NCBI GenBank assembly: GCA_017399145.1
Contig: JAFQEG010000023.1
Span: 1-64,000 of the forward strand
DNA length: 64,000 nt
DNA from: Clostridia bacterium
Lineage (GTDB): Bacteria; Bacillota; Clostridia; Oscillospirales; CAG-272
Direction of reading: 5' to 3'
Positions 7,991 to 17,547 of the stretch are shown here, piece by piece (positions within the stretch are counted from its first letter, which is position 1; every line of letters starts with the position of its first letter). The position numbers were made by a program, and so were the translations under genes. The notes beneath the pieces were generated by a model. It did no database searches, was not told where the DNA came from, and was given only the letters and a program-made list of their open reading frames with translations.

Positions 7991-9109
7991 ATGAAAAGGG
8001 TAAATTCATTGCTTCTTGCACTTGTACTTTGTGTTAGTATGTGCCTTGGTCTTTCCTCTTGTGAGGAAGAAAAGGGCGGTACCCTTACTGAATTTACAGT
8101 AGTTGATAGCCCTATAGAGGACAATATATGGGATATGTACTTATATGAAAATAAAATTTTCTTCGGTACAGGTGACGGAAACGCAAACACAGGACCTATT
8201 ACTGTCTATGCATACGACCTTAACACAAAGGAATTTTTTGAAAGTGGTGTATTAAAGGAAGAGGTTATCAATAGCTTTTTGGTAGTTGATAATATCCTTG
8301 TAGCGCCTGGAATTGACTCAACGCAAAACAACAATATATCAAATTACAACACCTATGAAAATGGCGAGTGGATACAGCACAGAGTTTTGACAAACACAGA
8401 GCATTGCTTTGATTTTGTAAGCTTTGGTGACCGCTATTTCTATGGTGTAGATGCCGATATTTCATACTCTCCCTGCTTTTCTACAAATAAAAGCGACGAG
8501 GACCTAGTAAGACATTACTTTTATAAGGACGGAAAAAGAGTAACTAAGGGAATTGAGTCAGCAAGAGTCTTCGATTTGGTTATACTAAACGACACTCTTT
8601 ATGCGATAATGTCAAGAGCTGAAAATAGCACTCTTACCCTTGAGGTATACAAATTCAACGAGGAAAAGGACACCTTTGAATACGTGTCTGATTTAGGTAG
8701 TCAAACAAGGGTAGCCTCTTATATCAACTTTAAGATTATAGGGTCAAAGGTGTCTGTAAATGACAAGCTATTTATCGCAACCTCCTTAGGCTATTACACG
8801 GACAATATGGTTGACTTTCACAAGATAGATTTTAAGGGAGAATATACCCTTGATTACTGCTTGGACAACGACACCCTGTATGCCCTTTGTCATTACCCAT
8901 TAAAAAACGGACAATACGAAACGTCGGTATGGGCGCTTGATTTAACAAGGGATAGCCTAGAATTTGAAAGAGTCCTATATTTTGATAGCGAATATTGCTG
9001 TGTTAGTCTTGTAAAGACAGATGAATCATTTTATTTTGCTACTGCCGACATTAACTATCGAAACGATAAAAAGGGCGCTATTTTGCGTGTTGACTTAATA
9101 AAGGAATAA
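7991..9109 (+). CDS. Lipoprotein of unknown function
   Basis: A 372-residue secreted lipoprotein. It starts with a basic n-region, a hydrophobic stretch and the lipobox LSSC at about residues 25-28, so it should be acylated on Cys28 and anchored outside the membrane. The mature part has repeated blocks of beta strands with aromatic and Asp-rich turns (for example MYLYENKIFFGTGDG and LYAIMSRAENS), suggesting a beta-propeller-like fold, but I recognise no named family. The RBS AAAGGAG is 11 bases upstream. It ends at a bidirectional terminator shared with the convergent lipoprotein gene. Confidence 0.7.
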   Translation: MKRVNSLLLALVLCVSMCLGLSSCEEEKGGTLTEFTVVDSPIEDNIWDMYLYENKIFFGTGDGNANTGPITVYAYDLNTKEFFESGVLKEEVINSFLVVDNILVAPGIDSTQNNNISNYNTYENGEWIQHRVLTNTEHCFDFVSFGDRYFYGVDADISYSPCFSTNKSDEDLVRHYFYKDGKRVTKGIESARVFDLVILNDTLYAIMSRAENSTLTLEVYKFNEEKDTFEYVSDLGSQTRVASYINFKIIGSKVSVNDKLFIATSLGYYTDNMVDFHKIDFKGEYTLDYCLDNDTLYALCHYPLKNGQYETSVWALDLTRDSLEFERVLYFDSEYCCVSLVKTDESFYFATADINYRNDKKGAILRVDLIKE

Positions 9110-9111
9110 GA

Positions 9112-9146
9112 AAAATCCGTAGTCGTTGGACTACGGATTTTGTTTT
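9112..9146. terminator. Bidirectional terminator
   Basis: AAAATCCGTAGTC and GACTACGGATTTT form a 13-bp stem with a GTTG loop, A-rich on one side and T-rich on the other. It serves both convergent lipoprotein genes. Confidence 0.85.
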
Positions 9147-9657
9147 ATTTAAAGCTAATTGAATTAGCCCATTCGAAGAAGTAGGGCTTAAATTCCTCGT
9201 ATTCCTCTGTCATACAATGGAATTGTACAGTCCAGAAGTAGTCGCCATTTCTCAAAAAGGTTAAGAAATAGGTCCATTCCTCGCCGTCGTTGTCATTACC
9301 TGTGCATTCAACGTAGGTAAGACCCTCTTCGACTTTTATCTCCGATGGATTCATTTGGCTATTTGCCTGTCTCATAAGCGACGCATAGTCGGCAATTGTT
9401 GCGTTTTTGCTCTCAAACATTGTGGAATAATGCTCCTTAAAGCCTGTTGCACCACAGGTTGTTGAAAGAAAGAAGAAGTCTCTTTCCTCATTTTCCGATT
9501 CAAAAAATCTATTAGTTAGAGTTATTTTTAAGTCGTCTGTTTCAAAATCCTTGCTTTTTCCCTCGTAGGCAGGACCTGTAAGACCACAGCTTGACATTAG
9601 TAGCACAAGTACAAGCAAAAGAGAAATTGCAATTGATATAAATTTAATCCTTTTCAT
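9145..9657 (-). CDS. Small lipoprotein of unknown function
   Basis: A 170-residue protein with a clear lipoprotein signal (MKRIKF..., lipobox MSSC). A longer reading frame opens at a TTG at 9678, but that codon overlaps the ribosome binding site AAAAGGAGA; the ATG at 9657 is the correct start. The mature part is a compact alpha/beta domain with FETDDLKITL and a closing YFWTVQFHC strand, reminiscent of small photosystem-reaction-centre-like PsbP/MOG1-fold lipoproteins, but this is weak. It has its own strong promoter upstream. Confidence 0.7.
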   Translation of the reverse strand: MKRIKFISIAISLLLVLVLLMSSCGLTGPAYEGKSKDFETDDLKITLTNRFFESENEERDFFFLSTTCGATGFKEHYSTMFESKNATIADYASLMRQANSQMNPSEIKVEEGLTYVECTGNDNDGEEWTYFLTFLRNGDYFWTVQFHCMTEEYEEFKPYFFEWANSISFK

Positions 9658-9680
9658 ATTATCACGTCTCCTTTTCAATG

Positions 9681-9709
9681 ATTATATCACTATGATTTTT
9701 AAAAGTCAA
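9681..9709 (-). promoter_or_regulatory. Sigma-A promoter of the small lipoprotein gene
   Basis: On the minus strand TTGACT (9709-9704), 17 bases, TATAAT (9686-9681). The spacing and -10 are perfect. Confidence 0.85.
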
Positions 9710-9763
9710 GGTATATGATTTGTGACAAGGAAATGAATTTTCAACGAAATGAAAATATTGTTA

Positions 9764-9792
9764 TTGCAATCCCTTTTATTATATGATATACT
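9764..9792 (+). promoter_or_regulatory. Promoter of the Gld-type ABC operon
   Basis: TTGCAA (9764-9769), 17 bases, TATACT (9787-9792), with an extended TGA before the -10; 35 bases upstream of the first ATG. Confidence 0.75.
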
Positions 9793-9826
9793 TTTAAAGT
9801 AAAGTTATATATTATTAGGAGCAAAT

Positions 9827-10804
9827 ATGATAGAAGTACGCAATCTTACAAGAAGATTTGGTAATAACTATGCAGTTGACGATGTTTCCTTTACCATAAA
9901 GGAAGGGGAAATTGTTGGACTTTTAGGTCCTAACGGTGCTGGTAAATCTACAACAATGAATATGATTACCGGTTATCTTTCCCCTACACGTGGTCAGGTG
10001 CTTGTTGACGGGGTTGATATTTTCGAGGACCCACAGAGTGCAAAAAAGAAAATAGGCTTTTTACCCGAGCAACCACCTCTTTATATGGATATGACCGTTT
10101 GGGAATACCTTTCCTTTGTTCACGATTTGAAGAATTGTGAGTTTAACAAAAAGGAGCATTTAGCCGAGATAATGGGTCTTGTTAAAATTACCGAGGTAAA
10201 AAACAAGCTTATTAAGAATTTGTCTAAGGGCTTTAAGCAAAGAGTTGGTATTGCAGGGACGCTAATTGGTAATCCACAAATTATTATTCTTGACGAGCCA
10301 ACCGTTGGTCTTAGCCCTGAGCAGGTGATTGAGTTTAGAAGCCTTGTAAGAGGCTTAGCTAAAAAGCACACGGTTATTCTATCTACCCACATTCTTGGCG
10401 AGGTACAGGCTGTTTGTGGAAGAATTTTAGTTATGAATCAGGGTAAGATTATTGCCGACCAGCCAACTGCCACCTTTAAGCAGACGGTTGGACAAAGCAA
10501 TCGCTTTCAGGTTAAGATTGCAGGTCCACAAAGAGAGGTACAAAACCTACTTCGCTCAATTCATAGCGTAAAGGGTGTTACCTGTGACGGACACCGTGAT
10601 GTAGATGCATATACCTACATAATTGAATATACAGGCTCTGTTGAAATTAGAAAAATGCTATTTAATGAGCTTGCAAGGAAGGGTTGGCCTATTCTTGCAA
10701 TGGAGGACGTTTCCGTTTCTCTTGAGGACGTATTCGTACAGCTTATTAAAAAGGCAGATGAAAACGGAGACCAGCCAAAGAAAAAACAAGGAGATATTAA
10801 ATGA
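9827..10804 (+). CDS. ABC transporter ATP-binding protein, GldA/NatA-like
   Basis: A 325-residue ATPase with Walker A GPNGAGKS near residue 38, the signature LSKGFKQR near residue 134 (an LSxG variant), Walker B IIILDEP near 155 and the switch His in STHIL. A C-terminal extension of about 100 residues after the core matches the regulatory tail of ABC-2 exporters. It overlaps the permease by four bases (ATGA). The set ATPase, short permease, GldG-like protein and DUF4340 protein is the Gld-type exporter found in many non-gliding bacteria; its cargo is unknown. Confidence 0.9.
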   Translation: MIEVRNLTRRFGNNYAVDDVSFTIKEGEIVGLLGPNGAGKSTTMNMITGYLSPTRGQVLVDGVDIFEDPQSAKKKIGFLPEQPPLYMDMTVWEYLSFVHDLKNCEFNKKEHLAEIMGLVKITEVKNKLIKNLSKGFKQRVGIAGTLIGNPQIIILDEPTVGLSPEQVIEFRSLVRGLAKKHTVILSTHILGEVQAVCGRILVMNQGKIIADQPTATFKQTVGQSNRFQVKIAGPQREVQNLLRSIHSVKGVTCDGHRDVDAYTYIIEYTGSVEIRKMLFNELARKGWPILAMEDVSVSLEDVFVQLIKKADENGDQPKKKQGDIK

Positions 10805-11526
10805 TAGCAATTTACAAAAAGGAAATGCGTACCTATTTTACAACACCCTTAGGTTACGTATTTTTAGCGGTGGCGCTTTTTGTGTCAGCCTTTGCCTTTG
10901 CATTGACTACATATTATTCAAGCGACCCAACCTCTAATACAACCTCATATTTTACCATTATGATTTTCTTAATGGCAATCTTTCTTCCAATCCTTACAAT
11001 GAGGTCCTTTAGCGAGGAAAGAAGAACGAAAACAGACCAGCTTTTGTTTACCTCACCCTTGTCAATCTTCTCACTTGTGCTTGGTAAGTTTTTGGCATCA
11101 CTATCTATGTTTTTAATCTATGTATTAATCTCACTTATAAACTTAATTCCACTATATGCAAATGTAGCAGCTAGTGCAAGTCAGCCTAATGGTGCTTTAA
11201 TTGTAGGTAATCTAATGGCTCTTATTTTGGTAGGTGCTTGCTTTATTGCAATTGGCATTTTTGCCTCAACTCTTACCGAAAACTCAGCCGTTGCTATGGT
11301 TATTACAATAGGTATTTTAATTGGACTTTTGTTTATTTACTTTATCAATTTGCTAATTAACGTGCCAGTTTTGGAAACTATTTTTGAGTGGCTTTCAATT
11401 TATGGTAGATTTTCAAGCTTTACCTATGGCGTTTTCGATATTGCGTCCTTGATTTACTATCTTTCACTAACAGGACTTTTCCTATTTTTGAGTGAAAGAG
11501 TATTCCAAGTAAGGCGCTTAGGTTAA
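10801..11526 (+). CDS. ABC-2 type permease, GldF-like
   Basis: A 241-residue membrane protein with six hydrophobic helices and the ABC-2 family coupling segment MRSFSEERRTKTDQLLFTSP between helices two and three. That motif (M-R-x-x-x-E-E-x-x-x-x-T-x-E/D) is typical of the GldF/NosY branch. It overlaps the ATPase gene and precedes the GldG-like gene by 12 bases, so all four genes form one operon. It provides the membrane channel partner of the ATPase. Confidence 0.9.
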   Translation: MIAIYKKEMRTYFTTPLGYVFLAVALFVSAFAFALTTYYSSDPTSNTTSYFTIMIFLMAIFLPILTMRSFSEERRTKTDQLLFTSPLSIFSLVLGKFLASLSMFLIYVLISLINLIPLYANVAASASQPNGALIVGNLMALILVGACFIAIGIFASTLTENSAVAMVITIGILIGLLFIYFINLLINVPVLETIFEWLSIYGRFSSFTYGVFDIASLIYYLSLTGLFLFLSERVFQVRRLG

Positions 11527-11538
11527 GGGGGTGCTTTC

Positions 11539-13218
11539 GTGAAGCTAGGATTTTTAAAAGCATTCGCCGACAAGCGAAAAATGAAATATGGCACAGTAAC
11601 AATTGCCTTTTGTGCAGTAGTTATCGCCCTTGTTATAGTTTTAAACTCAGTTGTTTCCGTTTTAGCAGAGAGCTTCGAGTGGTACGTTGATATGACTAAG
11701 GAGCAGGCTTACACTGTATCCGACAGACTAGCCGAGCTTGCTATTGAAACCTCAAAGGATGCAAAAATTGATATTATCTTTTGTTGCTCCAGCTATGAGG
11801 CGCAAAGCATAGACGAGGACCCAACGGGTGGTATGCTTACCTACGTGCACTCAACTGCAAAGCAACTAGAAAAAAGAATGTCAAACATAAGAGTCCTTTA
11901 TATGGACCCACGAAAGGACCACGACTTTTTCAAGGCTAATGGTTGGGTTGGTAGCGCAACTAAGTCAAACGTAATTATCGCAAGGCAAAACGAAAATGGT
12001 GGCTACGGCACAAATTATCGTATTCATGGTGTTGATTATTTCTTCTCAATGGACGAAAATAAACAGGTTTACGGCTACGATGCAGAGTACGTTTTTGCAA
12101 CCGACTTAATTAGCCTTTGTCAAGATACAAAGCCTTATATTTATGTATGTCAAGGACACGGAGAGGCAACTAACACAACAGAATTCTTTACACTTTTTGT
12201 TGATAGTGGCTTTGACCTTGTGCCAATTATTCTTTCAAACAACGTTTTCCTTTGTGAAAAGGGCTGTGATGCACAATTCGACCCCGCAACCGACGTTGAG
12301 GAAAATAGAAGGACCTATGAATGTCCTGTATGTAAGGAAAGCTATTCAATGGACCACGTCTTAGCAAATCTTGTGCAAAGACCAAATATTCCAGAGGATG
12401 CACGTGCAGTAATTATCAATACCCCGACAATGGACTACGAGGATCATGAAATCTCACTTTTGAGAAAGTACCTTGACGGACAAGGCACAGTTATGTGCTT
12501 TTCTAACCCACAAAAGCTAGAAAATGGCAAGACACTAACTAACCTCTACGGATTCCTTGAGGAGTGGGGTGGCATTACAATGAATAGTGGCACAATAAAC
12601 GACCCTGCAACATCCTTTGTAAATCAACCAAATTCCTTTAAGGGTGTTGTTACCTCAAATGCCTTAACTCAAGCATATTTGCCACAATTTGCCTTTGGGT
12701 CAGATATAAGACCTCAGCTTAATAATTCAGCATACATTACAATTGATAATCGTTATATTCCTACTAATGATGGTGGCTACAATACAGGTGATGGCGAAAG
12801 AGGTACACTTCCACTTATCGTAACAGGAAATACAGCCACAGTTAAGGGTGTAAGAGGCGTTTACAACGTAGTTACAGTAACCTATTCCGAAACCTTTAAG
12901 AATAATAATAACGACCAATCAAATACAACTAATGATGCATATACCTCTTACTTAATTACCTGCGCAAGCCCTGACCTTATAAGCGACAGCTACGTAGGGT
13001 CCGACAGCTATCCAAATGACGATATTATTTATTCCTTAATTCGTCAAACAACCTCTGCACAGGTGCCTGCATATATTGATACAAAGCCCTTTGCAAACTA
13101 TTCTCTTGACATTTCAGAGGCCGAGGCACAGGGTACTCTTATTGCACTAGCCCTAATTCCAACTGCAATAGTCCTAGGCGCTATGGCAGTAATCCTTATT
13201 AGGAGAAAGCGCAGATGA
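11539..13218 (+). CDS. GldG-like ABC accessory protein with zinc-ribbon-like insert
   Basis: A 559-residue membrane-anchored protein with GTG start and an AAGGGGG site. It has one N-terminal transmembrane helix (about residues 17-38), a large extracytoplasmic domain and one C-terminal helix followed by RRKRR, the layout of GldG-like DUF4350/ABC-auxiliary proteins. Near residues 235-280 sits an insert with CEKGC and, about 20 residues later, CPVC, which looks like a small metal-binding ribbon; I do not know this in other GldG proteins. It overlaps the DUF4340 gene by four bases. Confidence 0.8.
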   Translation: MKLGFLKAFADKRKMKYGTVTIAFCAVVIALVIVLNSVVSVLAESFEWYVDMTKEQAYTVSDRLAELAIETSKDAKIDIIFCCSSYEAQSIDEDPTGGMLTYVHSTAKQLEKRMSNIRVLYMDPRKDHDFFKANGWVGSATKSNVIIARQNENGGYGTNYRIHGVDYFFSMDENKQVYGYDAEYVFATDLISLCQDTKPYIYVCQGHGEATNTTEFFTLFVDSGFDLVPIILSNNVFLCEKGCDAQFDPATDVEENRRTYECPVCKESYSMDHVLANLVQRPNIPEDARAVIINTPTMDYEDHEISLLRKYLDGQGTVMCFSNPQKLENGKTLTNLYGFLEEWGGITMNSGTINDPATSFVNQPNSFKGVVTSNALTQAYLPQFAFGSDIRPQLNNSAYITIDNRYIPTNDGGYNTGDGERGTLPLIVTGNTATVKGVRGVYNVVTVTYSETFKNNNNDQSNTTNDAYTSYLITCASPDLISDSYVGSDSYPNDDIIYSLIRQTTSAQVPAYIDTKPFANYSLDISEAEAQGTLIALALIPTAIVLGAMAVILIRRKRR

Positions 13219-14966
13219 GAGTAAAAAAGCAAACAATAATTCTTATCGTAGCCTTAGTTGTCCTAGTGGTTGGTATTGTCCTTGCCATTGGCTTACCAAA
13301 ATGGCTAGGCATAGGCACTGAGGGGAACGATGAGGACGATATTCCAATACCATCAGAGGGGGAAGGTCTTTATTATAATGCACTTTTAATGTACCCTAAG
13401 GTAAATTACAAGGATATAGTTTCCTTGACTATTGAAAACGAAACGGGTGAATATACCCTTGTGCAAAAATGGTCAAAGGAGGATAACAATTATAAGCTAA
13501 GACTAAAGGGGCTAGAGAATATCCCCTGTGATGAAAATTTACTTACGATTCTAACCTCTTACATTGGCACTTCAATCACTCACGAGCCAATGAGAGACGT
13601 AACACAGGACCAGCTAAAAACCTATGGTCTTGACGACTCCTGTAAGATAAAATATACCCTTGTTTACGAGGACGAAAGCAAGGTAAACAGACAGGTTACT
13701 GTAAGAATAGGCGATAAGGCAAACACTGCAAATCCTGTTTATTATGCCTACGTTGAGGGCAGAAACAATATTTATATGATGCAAGCAGGCGCAACTGGTA
13801 TGTCAAGCCTTGACGATGCAATTTTGTTAAGCAAGCTCGACTATATAGCCCCAACTATCTTTAAGGGCTTTTCAAGTGGCACCTACGCTATAATGGGCAC
13901 AAACGCCTTTAACGTTTACAAGACTACTCTTGAGGACAAGGACGGCGACGGCAAGGCTGAGCTTGAAAGCATTGTAAGAATTGCCATGAGAAGCAGAGAT
14001 AAGGAAAACGACTCTGCCATATTTGAGCTTATTCTTGAAAGAGCAAGCGAAGAGGACACAAAGGTTGCCCTTGCTAACAACGAATACCTAGAAAGGATTT
14101 TTGAAACGATTTTGATTGAGTTTCAAGGAGAAAGGGTTGTTGAGCTTTATACAAAGGACACCGACCTTTCAAAATACGGACTTGATGTAGGTCAAAAGCA
14201 TTACTTTATCAGTGCCGTATTTGAGGAAAAGGACGATAAGGGCGACAATCGTACAGTAACCCTTGATATCGGTAGCGAGATTGACGGATACCACTATACT
14301 ATTGCAAGATTTTACGATAGTAGCACAGGACTTATTGTAAAAATCCCTAAGGAAAGTCTATTCTTTATAAATGAGGACGACAAGTACCTTTTGGAAAATT
14401 ATGCAGCAACTAACTCAGTTTTGACAGGCTTTTACGAGTATCTTCACATAGATGAGGAGGCAGGTGAGCCTGGTATGAAGAAAATCACTATCAACACAAA
14501 GGACTATCAGGAAACCTTCTTTGTAAGCTACGACGTTTTAAAGGGTAAGCTATCTGTTACTACTAAGAATAGTGGCATGTCCTTCATAGACGTTGAATGT
14601 GACGACCCATACGAAAAAAACCAATTTTCAAATCTTTATACCTTGCTTATCTTCTATCCAATGCCAAGGCGCTTAAACTCAATGACCGAGGCGGAAAAGC
14701 AAGAGGTAATGACAGAGGAAAATATGGTTTACGAGCTAATTGCAGAAAGAAACGACGGCAAATTGCTTCGATATACCTACTACAAAATCAATGCAAGCTA
14801 TGCCTTAGCTGAATATTGCGAGGGCAAGGTTGAGAATGGCACACAGGTATGGGGCGAGGCAAACGTTATCTTTGATACTACAATGGGTCACATTGAAAAG
14901 ATTACCGACAACTACAAAATTATTATGGAGGGTGGAAAAATCCGTCCAGATAATATTATAAGCTAA
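13215..14966 (+). CDS. DUF4340-type membrane-anchored protein
   Basis: A 583-residue protein with a single N-terminal transmembrane helix (residues 8-30) and a large external domain built of repeated strand-rich modules containing LxxYGLDD or LSKYGLDV segments (near residues 145 and 315). Those repeats are the hallmark of DUF4340, the usual last gene of Gld-type ABC operons. It likely works outside the membrane with the GldG-like protein. Function is unknown; the association is by gene context and family. Confidence 0.8.
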   Translation: MRVKKQTIILIVALVVLVVGIVLAIGLPKWLGIGTEGNDEDDIPIPSEGEGLYYNALLMYPKVNYKDIVSLTIENETGEYTLVQKWSKEDNNYKLRLKGLENIPCDENLLTILTSYIGTSITHEPMRDVTQDQLKTYGLDDSCKIKYTLVYEDESKVNRQVTVRIGDKANTANPVYYAYVEGRNNIYMMQAGATGMSSLDDAILLSKLDYIAPTIFKGFSSGTYAIMGTNAFNVYKTTLEDKDGDGKAELESIVRIAMRSRDKENDSAIFELILERASEEDTKVALANNEYLERIFETILIEFQGERVVELYTKDTDLSKYGLDVGQKHYFISAVFEEKDDKGDNRTVTLDIGSEIDGYHYTIARFYDSSTGLIVKIPKESLFFINEDDKYLLENYAATNSVLTGFYEYLHIDEEAGEPGMKKITINTKDYQETFFVSYDVLKGKLSVTTKNSGMSFIDVECDDPYEKNQFSNLYTLLIFYPMPRRLNSMTEAEKQEVMTEENMVYELIAERNDGKLLRYTYYKINASYALAEYCEGKVENGTQVWGEANVIFDTTMGHIEKITDNYKIIMEGGKIRPDNIIS

Positions 14967-14974
14967 TAAAGTGC

Positions 14975-15003
14975 TTGAAAAAGCATAATATGTATGATAA
15001 AAT
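14975..15003 (+). promoter_or_regulatory. Promoter of the GH94 gene
   Basis: TTGAAA (14975-14980), 17 bases, TAAAAT (14998-15003) with extended TGA; 37 bases before the ATG. Confidence 0.7.
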
Positions 15004-15039
15004 TCTAAATAGCAAAATAAATATTCTAAGGAGAATAAT

Positions 15040-17376
15040 ATGGAATACAAGTACGGTTATTTTAACCAATCAGGTGACGAGTTTGTTATTACAGCACCAA
15101 ACACACCACGTCCCTTTGACAACTTTTTGTTTAACGACTCCTGCTATGCAAACGTGCATCAAACAGGTATAGGATGCTTTGACTACCAAATCAATGGTAC
15201 AGAGGGTATTCAGCTTTACACAGGCGTTGGTCGTATCTGTGACTATGACGTTTTCGGCAAGGACCACCTTTACAACAGACTTGTTTTTATAAGAGATAAT
15301 GAAACTGGTGAGTTTTGGACTCTTAACTGGGAGCCTGTTTGCCATCCTTATCAAAGCTACAAGTGTACACAGGGCTTAGGCTATACTCTAATTGAGAATA
15401 AGACCTGCGATACTCTTGCAAAAATGCGTCTTTTCGTGCCAGTAGGCAAGGACCCAGTTGAAATTTGGAAGCTTTCCTTCAAGAATGAGGGTAAGGGCAA
15501 GCGCTCATATTCCATATTTACATATAGCCAAATTCAGTTTAGATTTAAGTGGGGCTTTGATAGCTACGGCGATACTATGTATCGTTGCACTCGCTTTGAT
15601 GAAAAGAAGAATACCTTCTATATGTCAAAGCATCCATTTATCGTGCCACACAACTACCTAACTGCATTTATGGTAGCTGACGAAAAGATTACAGGGTCCG
15701 AGGGCTGTCAAAACGTATTCGTTGGTGAGTATGGTACAATTGCATCTCCTGAGGTTGTAAGAGAGGGAGTTTCAAGAAACTCAATCGGTTCAGCTAATGC
15801 AACTATTTGCTCACTTCGCTTTGATATTACACTTGACAAGGGCGAGGAAAAGGAAATTAGCCTACTTCTTGGCGCTGGTGAGTGTGAGTGCGAAAGCGAA
15901 AAATATGCGGACAAGTATCTAAAAAATCAAGATAAATACTTTGAGGAAACAAAGAAATACTATCACGACCTTTACTCAAAGAATCACCTAACAACAAGCG
16001 ACGAGCACTTTGACCGTCTAATCAACTACTGGGGTAAGCACGCAACTAACTTTGGCGCAACCTGGTGCCGTTGGGGCTATAACGGCTATCGTGATATCGT
16101 TCAACACGGCTTTGGCGTTGTTTCCTTTAAGAATGAAAGAACAAAGGAAATTCTTCGTGAGGCTATCAAGAATCAGTACGCAAGTGGTATGGCAGTTCGT
16201 GGCTGGAACCCTGTTGATACAAAGGCTTACTCCGACTCTGCACTTTGGCTTGAGTTTACTCTTACTGCATACCTACGTGAAACCTGTGATATTGACTTCT
16301 TAAACGAGGTTGTTCCATTTAGAGACGAGGGCGAGGCAACCGTTCTTGGTCATATGGACAGAGCCCTTGACTTCCTAGAGTCAAACAAGGGCGCACACGA
16401 CCTACTTCTTATCAAGTTTGGTGACTGGAATGACTCACTAACAGGTGTTGGTAAAGAAGGTAAGGGCGAGAGCGTATGGCTATCAATCGCATACGCACAA
16501 GCACTTTTGGAAATGGCAGAGCTTGCAAAATTCCTTGGCAATAAGGAAAAGGAAGCAAATTATCTTGCACGTAGAGAGGCGATAGTTAAGGCTATCAATG
16601 ATAACGCATGGGACGGTGACTGGTACAGACGTTGCTACACCGACGCAGGCAAGCCTCTTGGCTCAAAGGAAAACAAGTACGCAAAGATGTTTATGGAATC
16701 ACAGTGCTGGTCCTTAGTATCCGGTGTTGCTAGTGAGGAAAGAGCTAATACAGTTATCAAGGCTATGGACGAGCATATGGCAACTCCTGTTGGATATATG
16801 CTACTTACACCTTCCTTTAAGGAATTTGACTCGACAATCGGTCGTATTTCTGCTATGGAGCCAGGTATTTGTGAGAATGGTACAATCTATTCACATACAA
16901 ATATTTGGATGATTCTTGGTCTTTTGAAGTACGGTAAGGTTGACAAGGCTTACGAGCTATTTAAGAAGATTGCACCAGGCTACATTATCGGCGACAATGC
17001 AGATATTAAGAACAAGTGTCTACCATATATGTTCTCAAACTGCTACTTTGGTCCAGAGCATAAGAATAGCGCATTCCAAATGGAATATAGCTGGATTACA
17101 GGCTCAGTTGCTTGGTACACAAACACTATGGAAAACTACCTAATCGGCGCAAGACCAACCTACGAGGGTCTTGTTATCGAGCCACACCTTCCATTCGATA
17201 AGGCTACAATGAAGAGAGAATTCCGTGGCGCAACCTACGAAATTTCAATCGACAACTCACAAAACAAGCACAAGGATTACACCCTTGATATTGTGGTTGA
17301 TGGCAAGAAAATCGACGGCAACATCGTGCCCGACTTCAAGTGTGGCACACATACAGTTGTAGTTACAGTAAAATAA
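15040..17376 (+). CDS. GH94 glycoside phosphorylase (cellobiose-phosphorylase-like)
   Basis: A 778-residue cytosolic enzyme with the GH94 layout: an N-terminal beta-sandwich (residues 1-270), a helical linker and an (alpha/alpha)6 barrel. The conserved GDWNDSL segment at residues 461-467 carries the acid Asp, followed by GESVWLS, and the C-terminal jelly-roll begins near residue 690. The family cleaves beta-glucosides with inorganic phosphate, releasing a sugar 1-phosphate and saving ATP. Cellobiose, laminaribiose or another disaccharide are all possible. The gene stands alone between its own promoter and terminator. No signal peptide. Confidence 0.85.
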   Translation: MEYKYGYFNQSGDEFVITAPNTPRPFDNFLFNDSCYANVHQTGIGCFDYQINGTEGIQLYTGVGRICDYDVFGKDHLYNRLVFIRDNETGEFWTLNWEPVCHPYQSYKCTQGLGYTLIENKTCDTLAKMRLFVPVGKDPVEIWKLSFKNEGKGKRSYSIFTYSQIQFRFKWGFDSYGDTMYRCTRFDEKKNTFYMSKHPFIVPHNYLTAFMVADEKITGSEGCQNVFVGEYGTIASPEVVREGVSRNSIGSANATICSLRFDITLDKGEEKEISLLLGAGECECESEKYADKYLKNQDKYFEETKKYYHDLYSKNHLTTSDEHFDRLINYWGKHATNFGATWCRWGYNGYRDIVQHGFGVVSFKNERTKEILREAIKNQYASGMAVRGWNPVDTKAYSDSALWLEFTLTAYLRETCDIDFLNEVVPFRDEGEATVLGHMDRALDFLESNKGAHDLLLIKFGDWNDSLTGVGKEGKGESVWLSIAYAQALLEMAELAKFLGNKEKEANYLARREAIVKAINDNAWDGDWYRRCYTDAGKPLGSKENKYAKMFMESQCWSLVSGVASEERANTVIKAMDEHMATPVGYMLLTPSFKEFDSTIGRISAMEPGICENGTIYSHTNIWMILGLLKYGKVDKAYELFKKIAPGYIIGDNADIKNKCLPYMFSNCYFGPEHKNSAFQMEYSWITGSVAWYTNTMENYLIGARPTYEGLVIEPHLPFDKATMKREFRGATYEISIDNSQNKHKDYTLDIVVDGKKIDGNIVPDFKCGTHTVVVTVK

Positions 17377-17389
17377 TAACAAAGAGCAA

Positions 17390-17417
17390 ATCGGTAAGAC
17401 GATTTGCTCTTTGTTTA
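17390..17417 (+). terminator. Terminator of the GH94 gene
   Basis: CAAAGAGCAAATCG faces CGATTTGCTCTTTG, followed by a T-rich stretch. Confidence 0.8.
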
Positions 17418-17446
17418 TTGAAACCCACAACAAAATATGATAAAAT
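17418..17446 (+). promoter_or_regulatory. Promoter of the LRR gene
   Basis: TTGAAA (17418-17423), 17 bases, TAAAAT (17441-17446) with extended TGA, directly behind the preceding terminator. Confidence 0.65.
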
Positions 17447-17475
17447 AAAGAAAAAACTTTTTTAAGGTGATAAAA

Positions 17476-17547
17476 ATGGATTTTATACGCGATACTAAGG
17501 GCGACTATGAAATGGATTTTATACGCGATACTAAGAGCGACTATGGA
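17476..17547 (+). repeat. Tandem 36-bp duplication at the start of the LRR gene
   Basis: Bases 17476-17511 and 17512-17547 are near-identical copies, both beginning with ATG and encoding MDFIRDTK(G/S)DY. The second copy could serve as an alternative start but lacks its own RBS. Confidence 0.85.
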
